Assembly (NCBI GenBank): GCA_018822435.1
Contig: JAHJKD010000055.1
Coordinates: forward strand, 1 to 37,078
DNA length: 37,078 nt
Source of the DNA: Patescibacteria group bacterium
GTDB lineage: Bacteria; Patescibacteriota; Patescibacteriia; UBA9570; JAHJKD01
Direction: 5' to 3'
Shown here: positions 23,449-32,712 of the stretch, piece after piece
Numbering within the stretch: position 1 is the stretch's first letter
Layout: every line of letters starts with the position of its first letter
Notes under the pieces: generated by a model
What the model was told of the DNA's origin: nothing
What the model saw: the letters and a program-made list of their open reading frames with translations, nothing else
Database searches by the model: none
Position numbers and translations under genes: made by a program

Positions 23449-23943
23449 ATGAATATACCAAAACCATTAGTCCGTCTTGTTTATCTAATAATGAGAGCTT
23501 ATTGGTGGATTTTTCGCCCGGTGCGGCATGGTGTAAGAGTTATGATAATCAAAGATGATCAAGTGGTGCTGGTTAAGCCGAAATATAAGAAAAATTTAAA
23601 TTTTCCTGGCGGGGGAGTAAAAAGGAGCGAATCATCTGAAAATGCCGCCAAAAGGGAAGTAATGGAGGAAGTGAATATAAAGATGAATAATCTAAAAAAA
23701 ATTGGAACTTATACGAATTTATCAGAAAAAAAACATGACCACATCACCCTATATTTTTGCGATGATTTTGAAGAAAAAGAAGGAAAAGAAGGAAAAGAAG
23801 GAAAAGAAGGAAAAGTTTCTTGGGAAATTGAAAAAAAAGGGTTTTTCCCTCTAAATAAATTACCCAAAGATATAGGTTTTGGGGTCAGAAAAAGAATTGA
23901 AGAATTTCGGAAAGACGATTTCGGATCACCAAAGCATTGGTAA
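23449..23943 (+). CDS. NUDIX hydrolase with a short tandem-repeat insert
   Basis: 164-aa protein with a Nudix box GGVKRSESSENAAKREVMEE (G-x5-E-x7-REV-x-EE) at about residues 51-71. The N-terminal 25 residues include a hydrophobic patch (LVYLIMRAYWWIF). Nudix enzymes hydrolyse nucleoside diphosphate-linked compounds; in a polysaccharide locus a nucleotide-sugar or CDP-linked substrate is plausible, though not shown. A repeat-coded loop KEGKEGKEGKEGK follows the box. The ending is typical of short Nudix proteins. It is flanked by a divergent GT2 and a downstream ABC exporter. Confidence 0.85.
   Translation: MNIPKPLVRLVYLIMRAYWWIFRPVRHGVRVMIIKDDQVVLVKPKYKKNLNFPGGGVKRSESSENAAKREVMEEVNIKMNNLKKIGTYTNLSEKKHDHITLYFCDDFEEKEGKEGKEGKEGKVSWEIEKKGFFPLNKLPKDIGFGVRKRIEEFRKDDFGSPKHW
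23781..23815 (+). repeat. 9-bp in-frame tandem repeat inside the NUDIX gene
   Basis: The unit AGGAAAAGA occurs three times exactly and a fourth time minus the last base, giving the peptide repeat KEG. A unit length divisible by three means copy changes keep the frame and change only loop length. Confidence 0.85.
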
Positions 23944-23971
23944 GAATAATCTTGTTGTATTTATCCCAGAA

Positions 23972-23990
23972 TATGATAATATATATCATA
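23972..23990. repeat. Small inverted repeat before the ABC exporter genes
   Basis: TATGATA (23972-23978) and TATCATA (23984-23990) with a 5-base loop. It overlaps a weak promoter candidate (TTGTTG at 23952-23957, GATAAT at 23975-23980, 17-base spacer), so it could be an operator. Confidence 0.3.
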
Positions 23991-24012
23991 TAAATAAAAG
24001 AATTTTCCTTAA

Positions 24013-24918
24013 ATGATAAAGTTAGATCATTTATCAAAAAGTTTTAAATTGCGCAAGAAAAGAATCGTTAATGCGGTCAAAGACCTTAATTTTGAGATTG
24101 AAAAAGGCGAAATTTTCGGATTGCTTGGCACTAACGGCGCTGGAAAAACTACCACTCTAAAATTATTATCCACATTGGTATATCCCAGCTCCGGGACCGC
24201 CTATATTGATGGTGTCGATATCAGAAAAAATTCAAAAGAAATAAGAAAGCGGATCGGCGTGGCTTTTGGCGGAAAAATGATCTATTATCGCCTGACCGGC
24301 CGGGCCAATATGGAATTTTTTGGAAAGGTCTACAATGTCCCTGATCTTGACAAGAGAATTAATGAGTTGAGTGAATTTTTCGAAATAAGCGACAGGATTG
24401 ATGATTTGGTTGAAACATATTCCACCGGCATGAAAGCCAAGCTGGCTATTATGAGATCGCTTATTCATGACCCTTCAATTTTATATCTTGATGAGCCGAC
24501 TCTGGGTTTGGATGTGGGAACAGCTATTAAATTGCGGCAAAAAATTAAGGATCTCAGTAAAATGGGGAAAACTATAATATTTTGCAGCCATTATTTACAC
24601 GAAGTCCAGGAAATGTGCGATCGCATCGCAATCATGAATAAGGGTGAGGTAATTTCCTTGGATAGCCCGGATGCACTGAGGAATAAAATATCAGTCGGAA
24701 AATACCTGAAAATTGAACCGGCCACGGATCTGGACAAAGTCGTGCTGGTGAGTGAATTCAATGCCGAGGTGCATTCTGGCCATGTGGTTATCCCTATAAA
24801 GGATACTAACCATTTAAAAGATGTCATTCAGATGATTTCTTCTAAAAACGTTAATATCCTTAATATTCAGACCACTCTTCCATCACTGGAAGAAGCATTT
24901 ATTGAATTAATAAAATAA
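24013..24918 (+). CDS. ABC transporter ATP-binding protein (ABC-2 type exporter)
   Basis: 301-aa ATPase: Walker A GTNGAGKTTT near residues 39-48, signature YSTGMKAKLA near 137-146, Walker B ILYLDEPT, and the switch His in FCSHYLHEVQEMCDR. The family is the drug/polysaccharide exporter type (CcmA/DrrA-like). It lacks the long C-terminal carbohydrate-binding domain of Wzt. The permease starts 2 bases after its stop. In this locus glycan or glycolipid export is the likeliest job, but the ATPase itself does not show the substrate. Confidence 0.9.
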   Translation: MIKLDHLSKSFKLRKKRIVNAVKDLNFEIEKGEIFGLLGTNGAGKTTTLKLLSTLVYPSSGTAYIDGVDIRKNSKEIRKRIGVAFGGKMIYYRLTGRANMEFFGKVYNVPDLDKRINELSEFFEISDRIDDLVETYSTGMKAKLAIMRSLIHDPSILYLDEPTLGLDVGTAIKLRQKIKDLSKMGKTIIFCSHYLHEVQEMCDRIAIMNKGEVISLDSPDALRNKISVGKYLKIEPATDLDKVVLVSEFNAEVHSGHVVIPIKDTNHLKDVIQMISSKNVNILNIQTTLPSLEEAFIELIK

Positions 24919-24919
24919 T

Positions 24920-25753
24920 ATGCCTGCTGTTGCCAAAGTGAACAATTTATTGAAAAACAGGTTTATTGTTGCCTGGGCCTACATAGTAAAGGACATGAAA
25001 AATCTTTTCCGCTTCAAGGTGGCAGTATTTAACTTTGTCTTTGCCCCGTTTTTGACCATGATCAGCTTTATGATGGTTTATTCAGCTGTTTTTTTCGTCG
25101 GCGGCGTAGAAGACCTTGGTTATGTCCAGCAATCCAATTATATAATTTATTTACTAACCGGTTTCATGGCATATAGCTGTTTTTCCGTTTCCTGGAGAAA
25201 AACAACCATGCTGGATGAAAAAGTTATGCTCACGCTGGAAGGTATTCTCCTGACCCCGCGCAACCGGCTTTATATCATGGTTGGCAAAGGCGCTAAGGCA
25301 TTATTTGAAGTTATGATTGTAGTTATCATGTTTACCGCTATTATCGCATTTTTTCATCCGACAATTGACTGGCTGAGTTTGTTTTACGGAGCCTTGGCGT
25401 TATTTTTAGTCTTTATAATTTTCCTAAATATTGATTTTATGGTTTCCGCCATCGGGCTGGCGGAGGAGGGCATATCATCATTCTTTTCCACCTATCTGCC
25501 TCGCTTTATTCTAATTATCAGCTGTGTATATTATCCGATTGAATCAATTCCCGAACAATTGCGCTTTATTGTTTATATTAACCCCGCATATTACGGAGTA
25601 AATATGTTCCGCAGCGGTTTCATGCAGGCGGATCTGCCGTTCGGAATTGCCGGTCCGTTAATTTATTTACTTATTCTGGCCATTATAATCCCGATTTTAG
25701 CAGTTTTGCTTTTTAACTGGATCTTGAGAAAATGGGGAATCAAGGGATATTAA
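24920..25753 (+). CDS. ABC-2 type permease
   Basis: 277-aa integral membrane protein with about six hydrophobic segments (for example FAPFLTMISFMMVYSAVFF near 37-57, VMIVVIMFTAIIAFF, LALFLVFIIFLNIDFMVSAIG, and ILAIIIPILAVLLFNWIL at the end). The TYLPRFILIIS...IESIPEQLRFIVYINPAYYG block is the family's ABC-2 signature near the fifth segment. It forms the channel for the ATPase encoded 2 bases upstream. Together they are the only exporter in the window. Confidence 0.88.
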   Translation: MPAVAKVNNLLKNRFIVAWAYIVKDMKNLFRFKVAVFNFVFAPFLTMISFMMVYSAVFFVGGVEDLGYVQQSNYIIYLLTGFMAYSCFSVSWRKTTMLDEKVMLTLEGILLTPRNRLYIMVGKGAKALFEVMIVVIMFTAIIAFFHPTIDWLSLFYGALALFLVFIIFLNIDFMVSAIGLAEEGISSFFSTYLPRFILIISCVYYPIESIPEQLRFIVYINPAYYGVNMFRSGFMQADLPFGIAGPLIYLLILAIIIPILAVLLFNWILRKWGIKGY

Positions 25754-25766
25754 AATCTGGAGGTCT

Positions 25767-27461
25767 TTATTTTCTTACATGGATCATGGGACCTAAATAA
25801 TAGCCGATTACATAGGACAATTCATATGGCCAGGCATAAACATACCATTTAAAATCCTGGTTTGTATCACGGAAGTATTTATAATTTTTTCGAATTTGTT
25901 CATTTTGTTTTTTCACAACTCCAGGAATAATACGGACAGAATATCTTAAGTAATCTTTTTTTATTTTTAATTTCGGCCTTAAAATATTTTGTCTGTTATA
26001 AGAATGGCCATGCCTTGTGCCTCTTTGAAAATTTTCCCTCAGGTTGAATTGATGACGGCAAATGACTTGAGATGATGGATTATAAAGTATTTTTATTTCC
26101 GCCACTTTTAATCTGGCTAAAATATCAACATCTTCCGAACATAAGAGATCTTCTTTTATGGGAAATTTTTCTAAGAATTCTTTTTTTATGGCGGCATTTT
26201 TAAAAGTAAAATTTGAATTAATTTGGCTTTGGTCACCAAATGAGGTCACAATTTTCATTTTTTCAATCGGGCTTGATCCATCATTAACGATCACTTTTCC
26301 ACTTACACCCACAATTTCATCATTTATTGGTTTAATCAGTTCTGAAAGCCATTTTTCGTCTTTAGGCATGGCAAAAGACGACAATGAAACAATTATTTTG
26401 CCTCGCGCCATTTCTAGCGCTTTATTGAAAGCTTTCGCCCACTGGTGATTCTTATTATAATCCTTAACCGTAATTATCTTGACGGGATATTTTTTTAAAA
26501 CTTCTAAAGCCTTGGCATCTCCATTGTCATCATAAAGAAATAAGACCTCAAATTTTTTTTCAATTTTTTGATTAAAAAGTATTTTTAATTTTCCATCAAT
26601 GTCCCCGCTGTCAATTTTCCCTCCGATTATGATTGATATTTCAGGATTCTCCACCATTTGATTTTGATCAGGCATTTTTTCCAAATCTTGTTTTTTACAA
26701 AGAGCATAAATTCTTTTGCAGTCTTCCTTTGCGGCCAAAAGATATTGTCTCGCATATTTTTTATAATACCAATTCAATATTTTTTGATTATTCAAGATGA
26801 AGAAACGATTTGTAAATAATTTTTTATAAAAATTTTCAGATCCGCTGTCCTTATTTAAATACGCAATTCTTTTTATCTTGAAATATGGCGCCAGGCATTT
26901 TTCCAGAGAAGGCTGATCAAAATGTTCATAATGTTTTTCAATTGTAGGAACATTTTTACTAGGCGCAGTCAGGAGTAAAAAACCGTTTTCTGTCACCTTA
27001 TCCCATATTGAGCGGATAAATTCCTCTCTCTTATCCGGGTGAATATGCTCGATCGTTTCGATTAAAGTCACTACATCAAATTTTTCATTTGAATCAACTT
27101 CGCAGATATCATCCTCAATAAAATCAAGATTCGGATTGATCGCTTTGGCAAAGCCGATGGCTCTCTTTGAAATGTCTATCCCGACCAGTTTTTTATTTGG
27201 AGAAGTTTTATTTATTTCATGTAGTAATTTTCCTTCTCCACAGCCCACATCCAGTATTGTGGAGGAAGGGATGGTATTGATTTGCTCTGCTACAAAATTA
27301 ATATAAGAAAAATATTCAAAACCCCAGCTCATTCTGATTACTTGGGAAAAATTACCATCTTTAATCCGGGGGATAAAATGGTATGGATAATTATAACTTT
27401 CCTCTTGAAGGGATTCTTTTGTTTTTTCAGAAGGCATATTTAAATTTTTATTATTTTTCAT
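25767..27461 (-). CDS. Methyltransferase-glycosyltransferase fusion
   Basis: 564-aa protein of two parts. Residues about 60-200 are a class I SAM methyltransferase (ILDVGCGEGKLLHEI; LIETIEHIHP). Residues about 275-500 are a GT2 domain beginning ISIIIGGKIDSGDIDGKL and ending with RHQFNLRENFQRGTRHG. At the usual metal-binding position the sequence reads VSLSSFAMP with no Asp, so the GT2 half may be inactive or use another metal ligand. Fused enzymes of this kind usually methylate and extend one glycan. It is on the minus strand, convergent with the ABC permease and divergent from a second methyltransferase gene. Confidence 0.8.
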   Translation of the reverse strand: MKNNKNLNMPSEKTKESLQEESYNYPYHFIPRIKDGNFSQVIRMSWGFEYFSYINFVAEQINTIPSSTILDVGCGEGKLLHEINKTSPNKKLVGIDISKRAIGFAKAINPNLDFIEDDICEVDSNEKFDVVTLIETIEHIHPDKREEFIRSIWDKVTENGFLLLTAPSKNVPTIEKHYEHFDQPSLEKCLAPYFKIKRIAYLNKDSGSENFYKKLFTNRFFILNNQKILNWYYKKYARQYLLAAKEDCKRIYALCKKQDLEKMPDQNQMVENPEISIIIGGKIDSGDIDGKLKILFNQKIEKKFEVLFLYDDNGDAKALEVLKKYPVKIITVKDYNKNHQWAKAFNKALEMARGKIIVSLSSFAMPKDEKWLSELIKPINDEIVGVSGKVIVNDGSSPIEKMKIVTSFGDQSQINSNFTFKNAAIKKEFLEKFPIKEDLLCSEDVDILARLKVAEIKILYNPSSQVICRHQFNLRENFQRGTRHGHSYNRQNILRPKLKIKKDYLRYSVRIIPGVVKKQNEQIRKNYKYFRDTNQDFKWYVYAWPYELSYVIGYYLGPMIHVRK

Positions 27462-27535
27462 TTCAATAGCTTACAATAATAATTGATATTTTTCAATTTT
27501 TATGATAAATTAAGGAAATAAATAATTATAATAAT

Positions 27536-28153
27536 ATGCCAGTTGATCAATATGAGAAATCTTATGATGGGGGGCCAGATCGCTTTATGTCTTATTTTTG
27601 GCAAATTTATATAACTAGAAAACTCCAACCAGAAAAAATATTAGAAATCGGAATAGGTAATAAAACTGTAAATACTTACCTTAAAAATCAAAACTTTAAT
27701 GTCACTAGCCTTGACATAGATAAAGATTTAAATCCGGATTTTATTGGTGATATTAGGGATATGCCTTTTGATAAAGAGCAGTTTGATGCAATAATCGCTT
27801 GCGAAATACTTGAACATCTCCCTTTTAATGATTTTGAAAAGTCACTACAAGAATTACATCGTGTTTCTAAGAAAAACGTCATTATTTCTATCCCATATTC
27901 TACCATTGACATGGCCGTGTTTATTAAACCCCATCTTAATCGAAAAATGCATAAAGTTTTTAATCACACATTTCGCATACCATTATTTTTTAAAGAACAT
28001 AAATTCGATGGCGAACACCACTGGGAAATGGGCAGAAAAGGTTATTCCAAGAAAAAAATTAAAAACAGTCTAAATCAATATTTTAATATTACAAAAGAGA
28101 CCAGCCCCTGGATAATGCCATATCATTATTTTTTTGTACTTGAAAAGAAATAA
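27536..28153 (+). CDS. SAM-dependent methyltransferase, class I
   Basis: 205-aa protein with ILEIGIGNKTVNTYLK as motif I (about residues 36-50), LDIDKDLNPDF after it, and IIACEILEHLPF as post-motif, all typical of a Methyltransf_11-type enzyme. The C-terminal part HHWEMGRKGYSKKKIKNSLNQYF resembles polysaccharide-locus methyltransferases with SAM-dependent O- or N-methylation. Substrate unknown. It is a single-gene rightward unit between leftward genes. Confidence 0.82.
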   Translation: MPVDQYEKSYDGGPDRFMSYFWQIYITRKLQPEKILEIGIGNKTVNTYLKNQNFNVTSLDIDKDLNPDFIGDIRDMPFDKEQFDAIIACEILEHLPFNDFEKSLQELHRVSKKNVIISIPYSTIDMAVFIKPHLNRKMHKVFNHTFRIPLFFKEHKFDGEHHWEMGRKGYSKKKIKNSLNQYFNITKETSPWIMPYHYFFVLEKK

Positions 28154-28156
28154 TTG

Positions 28157-28951
28157 TTAATTCAAATTATTGAATTCTTCCCAATTTTTTTCCACAATAT
28201 CAACATTGTGTTGGTTGCCTTTGGCTTTGTCCCGTTCCTTGATTATATTGTGGGTAGAACCGCCGCTTCGGGAAATACCGAAATCATCTCCGTAATGAAT
28301 GTGTTTTAGCGGGACGCGGAAATTTCTATATCCATGAATGAGCAATCGGATTCCCAGATCAACGTCTTCCTGCCCATAAGGCCAGAACACTTCATCATAG
28401 CCGTTCATGTCTTCTAAAATAGATTTCTTTGTAAAAGTCGAACAGGTATGGTTAAAGCAAAGTTCTTGTAGATCTGAAACCGGATATTTATATTTATTTT
28501 TGACCGCCTCAATCAGTTTGCCCAGCTCTTTTAATTTTCTCTCATCTTCGCTCCCGATCTTGTCCCCGCCAAAGCCGAAATCATTTCCCGTAAATCCGAT
28601 CGTGCCGACATTCGGGAGTTCATTAAATTCATATTTATATTTTTTGAACCAATTTTTTGTCTTTAACCTGATATCGTCGTTCGTAACAAAAATATATTCG
28701 CCCCTGGCATTTTTTATGCCTTCATTGATGGCTCCGGCAATGCCCAGGTCTTTTTCCGGCCAAATAACTTTGATGTTTTCGGCTGAAATATTTTTTAATT
28801 TTTCTGCTTCTTCCGGTTTATTTATCGGGTCAGGATTAACTACGATAATAATTTCATAATCGCAATTATTTGTGCATTTGGCTATGCCATCCAGGCAGTC
28901 ATCCATGTGTTCATGGGCTAATTTTGTCGGGATAATGATACTCAGGTCCAT
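28157..28951 (-). CDS. Family 2 glycosyltransferase
   Basis: 264-aa GT2 protein: MDLSIIIPTKLAHEHMDDCL, VVNPDPINKP, DLGIAGAINEGIKNARGEYIFVTNDDI (NDD as the metal-binding motif), and FWPYGQEDVDLGIRLLIHGY in the acceptor half. I chose the ATG at 28951, 4 bases after the upstream methyltransferase stop, over the one at 28969 which would overlap it; MDLSIIIPTK is the natural domain start. Probably one operon with the methyltransferase and GT4 upstream. Confidence 0.85.
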   Translation of the reverse strand: MDLSIIIPTKLAHEHMDDCLDGIAKCTNNCDYEIIIVVNPDPINKPEEAEKLKNISAENIKVIWPEKDLGIAGAINEGIKNARGEYIFVTNDDIRLKTKNWFKKYKYEFNELPNVGTIGFTGNDFGFGGDKIGSEDERKLKELGKLIEAVKNKYKYPVSDLQELCFNHTCSTFTKKSILEDMNGYDEVFWPYGQEDVDLGIRLLIHGYRNFRVPLKHIHYGDDFGISRSGGSTHNIIKERDKAKGNQHNVDIVEKNWEEFNNLN

Positions 28952-28955
28952 AATT

Positions 28956-29600
28956 TTATTTTTTTCCAATAATTATAATATCTGTCGCATAATCGGCATA
29001 AGGGAATGATTTGATTACGATTAGTCTGATAATATGCCTTATTAAATAAATGGGCAATTTAATATTTAGCTGCCATATTTTATTAGTTAATCTGAAAATA
29101 TTGGTTTTTTTAAAACCGGCTGATCTGATAAAACAATGCAAGTCCATGTATGAATAGAACCCGATATGGTTGCAGGTGGTGAAATATGAATTACCAACAT
29201 AAAAAATATTAGGAATACTGATTATTAGCTTGCCGTTCTCATTCAATAAATCATGAATTTTTTCCAGGTAACTAGTTAATTGATCTGTGTTGAGATGCTC
29301 AGCCACATCGAATAGTGTAATGGCATCGAATTTTTGGTTAATTTCTTCCAGGGAATTAAAATCATGATCATTATTATTGTCAGGATCCATGCTAAAATAT
29401 CGGCATCCAAGGTTGCTCTTTTTTAAAAAATCACCGATCCATTTTTGTCCCGCGCCCACATCCAATACGGCAGAGCCTTTGGAAATCTCTTTTAATAGCA
29501 TGTCCCTTCGGCTGTAAATGAATCCGAACTGATGAATATTTCGGGATTTCCCAAGTTCAAGGAAGTATTTATAATAATTTGTCCATACCTCATCACTCAT
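28956..29600 (-). CDS. SAM-dependent methyltransferase
   Basis: 214-aa class I methyltransferase with AVLDVGAGQKWIGDFL (motif I near 40-55), FSMDPDNNNDHDF, ITLFDVAEHLNTDQ and LLNENGKLIISIPN. It begins 3 bases after the stop of the GT4 gene and is followed closely by a GT2 gene, so the three form a leftward operon. The ubiquinone/sugar methyltransferase-like fold does not reveal the acceptor. Confidence 0.83.
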   Translation of the reverse strand: MSDEVWTNYYKYFLELGKSRNIHQFGFIYSRRDMLLKEISKGSAVLDVGAGQKWIGDFLKKSNLGCRYFSMDPDNNNDHDFNSLEEINQKFDAITLFDVAEHLNTDQLTSYLEKIHDLLNENGKLIISIPNIFYVGNSYFTTCNHIGFYSYMDLHCFIRSAGFKKTNIFRLTNKIWQLNIKLPIYLIRHIIRLIVIKSFPYADYATDIIIIGKK

Positions 29601-29603
29601 TTT

Positions 29604-30731
29604 TTATAAAATTGAATTAAATTTTTTAGTATATTCTTCTGCAATTATTTTCCAATCAAACTGTTTAGCATTTTCTTCCCCATTTTTTATTAGTATTTCT
29701 CTTAGGCCAGGATCATTTTTAAGTGATAATATTTTTTCAGCAATTGCTCCCGCATCAGCCGGCGGAACCAGCATTCCATCCACGCCGTCAGTGACGGTTT
29801 CCGGCACCCCGCCCTGGTCCGTGGCGATCACCGGCACTCCGGATGCCTGCGCCTCCTGGATGACTTTGGCCCTGGGTTCGAGCAGGGAAGACAGTACAAA
29901 AACATTAGCAGATTTGTAGATTCCGGGCAATTCCGAATATGGTACTTTTTCCAGTATTTTTACTTTTTCTTCAAGGCCAAGATCAGCTATTTGTTGTTCC
30001 ATATCGGAATAATAATCATCACTTTCACCTCCGCCAATTAAATTCAATTCAATATCATGTTCTTTTAAAATATCAATAGCATCAATTAAATATTTCAAAC
30101 CTTTTTGTTGGGTAAACCTGCCAACATTTAAAACAATAAATTTATCGTCTTTTTTTTGAGGCCGGGGATAATCCCGAAATAATTCATAATCCAATCCTGT
30201 TCCCACTACTTTAACTTTATCTGGATCAATGCCAGCTTCAATAAATTCCTGTTTTATAAATTCCGCCACTGGTAAAACCAGATCCACTCGTTTCCCCAGA
30301 TATCGCATTAACTTTTCGTATTCCATTGAATCACGCCGGCTGGCAGAGGATTTAAATTCCACCTTTTTCGTTGGATTTATCGTCCCATGAACAGAAAGAA
30401 CAAATTTTGAATCAAGACCTCTTTTGCCATAGGGAAACAGCCAGCCAAAAGGAATAGTGGATATGCCATGAATAATGTCTGGTTTTTTATTTAATTTCTT
30501 GATTTCTTTTAGAAGTTCAGCCCCGCCCCTGATTCGCAAGCCCCGGGGCTTGGCAATATGATGAATTTTAATGCCGTCTCTGTCTTCAGTCTTCGCTTCT
30601 GCGTCAGAAAAACAAAAAATTTCCACTTGATGGCCTTGTTTAATTTGATATTTAGACAGGTAGTACGCGTTCGGAACCAGTCCTCCGGTGATTTTTTCGG
30701 GAAATCTGTCAATTAAGCGAATAATATACAT
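29604..30731 (-). CDS. Family 4 glycosyltransferase
   Basis: 375-aa GT-B enzyme: RLIDRFPEKITGGLVPNAYYLSK at the start, VLNVGRFTQQKGLKYLIDA, LIGGGESDDYY, and SSLLEPRAKVIQEAQASGVPVIATDQGG as the donor-binding E-x7-E block. GPxLIG variations are ordinary. It is the first gene of a leftward set of three and is divergent from the tandem GT2 gene. The donor is probably a UDP- or GDP-hexose. Confidence 0.87.
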   Translation of the reverse strand: MYIIRLIDRFPEKITGGLVPNAYYLSKYQIKQGHQVEIFCFSDAEAKTEDRDGIKIHHIAKPRGLRIRGGAELLKEIKKLNKKPDIIHGISTIPFGWLFPYGKRGLDSKFVLSVHGTINPTKKVEFKSSASRRDSMEYEKLMRYLGKRVDLVLPVAEFIKQEFIEAGIDPDKVKVVGTGLDYELFRDYPRPQKKDDKFIVLNVGRFTQQKGLKYLIDAIDILKEHDIELNLIGGGESDDYYSDMEQQIADLGLEEKVKILEKVPYSELPGIYKSANVFVLSSLLEPRAKVIQEAQASGVPVIATDQGGVPETVTDGVDGMLVPPADAGAIAEKILSLKNDPGLREILIKNGEENAKQFDWKIIAEEYTKKFNSIL

Positions 30732-30744
30732 TAATGTTTGGGGC

Positions 30745-30774
30745 TTGATTTTTTTAGTAAAATTTGTTTATATT
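30745..30774 (+). promoter_or_regulatory. Candidate promoter of the tandem GT2 gene
   Basis: TTGATT (30745-30750) and TATATT (30769-30774) with an 18-base spacer, in the gap between two divergent genes. A start near 30781 gives a leader of about 33 bases to the preferred ATG at 30814. Confidence 0.35.
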
Positions 30775-30813
30775 ATTTTACTAGAAATTAGCAGAAAAAT
30801 CAACCTATTAATA

Positions 30814-32712
30814 ATGAGAATTTCCATAATACTAACAACTTATAATAATCAAGAAGAAGTAGGCGAATGCCTGGAATCTTTACTTGACCAAACAATTGCG
30901 CCTTTTGAGATAATTGTGGTAGATGATGGTTCAAATGACGATACTATAAGCGTTGCATCACAATATCCCGTCAGAATAATCAAAGCTAATCATTTAGGCC
31001 GTTCTTATGCGCGTAATTTAGGTTGGAAAAAAGCCAAAGGGGAAGTTATTTGTTTTGCGGAAGCAGATTCTGTTTATAATAGAAAATGGCTAGAAAACAT
31101 CAGATTAGCATTCTTTCAGGGGGCTGACGCCGTTATTCCGGAATTACGCTGTTATTATATCGAAACATACCTGCAAAAATGCCTGAATGCAGATTATCGC
31201 ATTAGATTCTTTAAGTATACGCCTTTTTCCGCCTGGGCCTATAAAAAAGAAGTATTAGCAGAAACAGGCGGGTATAATGAATTTTTAGAACAAGCTGAAG
31301 AAAGGGACCTGGGTAATCGGCTTATAGAAAACGGGTATAAGATAAAAGTCGCTAAAGGGGCGATCCAATATCATAAAGGCGAGCCAAAAAATTATAAGGA
31401 TCTGGCAAAAAGGTCCTTTAATAGCGAAAGAAAGAGAACTAGGGGATATTTAATGATAAATCCACACGAGAAAGACTGGAAAAAATTATTTATTTTATTG
31501 TTTTTCTTTTTACTTATTCCCACTATAATACTATTCCCATTTTTATGGCCCGTTCTTCCAGGTTTGTTACTTTTATATTATTTATTAATTCTTTTAAAAG
31601 TCGGATTCAAGCAAAGAGGGTTCTGGATCGTCAAGATGAGATATGGGTTCGGAATAGCTTTTTATCGCCTGACTCGCTCATTTTTACTGGCTGCAGGGTT
31701 TATGCTCGGTGAGCTGGATAAGATTTTTGCTCCTCAAAAAATATATACTAATATTTCATCCCTAAACATTGCTTCCAGTGAATTTATGGATAAGCAGGAT
31801 ATGCGCGTGTCTGTAGTTATTCCAACCCTGAACGAAGAAAAAAATATCGAGGCCTGTCTTCGTTCCCTAAAAAAGCAAACTTATTCACCTCTGGAAATAA
31901 TTATGGTTGATGATTCCAGTACAGATAAAACAATTGAGATCGGCCTCAAATATGGAATTAAAATATTAAAGACAAAAAGAATCGGCAAAAATGCCTGCCG
32001 GAATGTTGGCTGGAAATATGCTAACGGCAATATTATCGTATTTGCCACAGCTAAATCTGTATATGCCTATGATTGGCTGGAAAATTATATCGAACCACTG
32101 CAATATTTTGATGCTGCTCTGGACAGGCGGGAAGTTTTTAGCCCAAAAACATTTTATGCTAAATGCCAGCAAGTAAATCTAATGGCTGATTATTCTCATA
32201 TCAAGCCGAAAAGCGCCTGGGCTTATCGTCGATCCATCCTGGAAGAAACAAAAGGTTTTGACGAAGCCCTTGATGTGGCCGCGGAAAAAGATTTAGGATC
32301 CAGGATTTTAAGAAACAATCACACTATTGGTTTTGCACCTGAGGCAATACAATATTACAAAGGCTTGCCTTATAGTCTGGGCCAGAGTTTTAGCATGGGT
32401 ATGCAGAATTCTCGTAATCGCATAAATTACGCGGCAAAAAACCCGAAAGACTTTGCCTATGTACGGATTATGTTTGTGGTATTTTTAGCTGGAATAATAT
32501 TTACGCAATTATTTTTTTATCAAGAATATCTTTCGGCCTTCCTGACCTTTTTTATTTCAATATCAGTCTTGTATATTTTGATTTTCATCCAGCAAGCTAT
32601 CATAAAAAATGGCTGGAAAACCACAAATAAAAAACGCTACCTTTTTGGCTTAAGCGCTATCAGGCTGGTTGAAAATTTTGCTTTTATATCTGGTTCCGTT
32701 TCCGGAAAATAA
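30814..32712 (+). CDS. Tandem two-domain GT2 glycosyltransferase with membrane segments
   Basis: 632-aa protein made of two GT2 domains. Domain 1 starts MRISIILTTYNNQEEVGECL and has FAEADSVYNRKWL at the metal-binding site (EAD instead of DxD). After hydrophobic segments around residues 225-260 and 285-310, domain 2 starts MRVSVVIPTLNEEKNIEACL at about residue 330 and reads FATAKSVYAYDWL at the same place, with no acidic pair; two membrane segments close the protein. The halves share SAWAY and AEKD/AEERDLG(S/N)R motifs, so this is a duplication. One half is probably catalytic and the other a binding or pseudo-domain. The start at 30814 was chosen because the 42 residues before it are hydrophobic leader-like sequence from the promoter region. 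Confidence 0.82.
   Translation: MRISIILTTYNNQEEVGECLESLLDQTIAPFEIIVVDDGSNDDTISVASQYPVRIIKANHLGRSYARNLGWKKAKGEVICFAEADSVYNRKWLENIRLAFFQGADAVIPELRCYYIETYLQKCLNADYRIRFFKYTPFSAWAYKKEVLAETGGYNEFLEQAEERDLGNRLIENGYKIKVAKGAIQYHKGEPKNYKDLAKRSFNSERKRTRGYLMINPHEKDWKKLFILLFFFLLIPTIILFPFLWPVLPGLLLLYYLLILLKVGFKQRGFWIVKMRYGFGIAFYRLTRSFLLAAGFMLGELDKIFAPQKIYTNISSLNIASSEFMDKQDMRVSVVIPTLNEEKNIEACLRSLKKQTYSPLEIIMVDDSSTDKTIEIGLKYGIKILKTKRIGKNACRNVGWKYANGNIIVFATAKSVYAYDWLENYIEPLQYFDAALDRREVFSPKTFYAKCQQVNLMADYSHIKPKSAWAYRRSILEETKGFDEALDVAAEKDLGSRILRNNHTIGFAPEAIQYYKGLPYSLGQSFSMGMQNSRNRINYAAKNPKDFAYVRIMFVVFLAGIIFTQLFFYQEYLSAFLTFFISISVLYILIFIQQAIIKNGWKTTNKKRYLFGLSAIRLVENFAFISGSVSGK

Noticed and set aside
24013-25753. 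Classical Wzm/Wzt O-antigen exporter
   Set aside because: The ATPase lacks the C-terminal carbohydrate-binding domain and the permease matches general ABC-2 exporters; a glycan substrate is only inferred.
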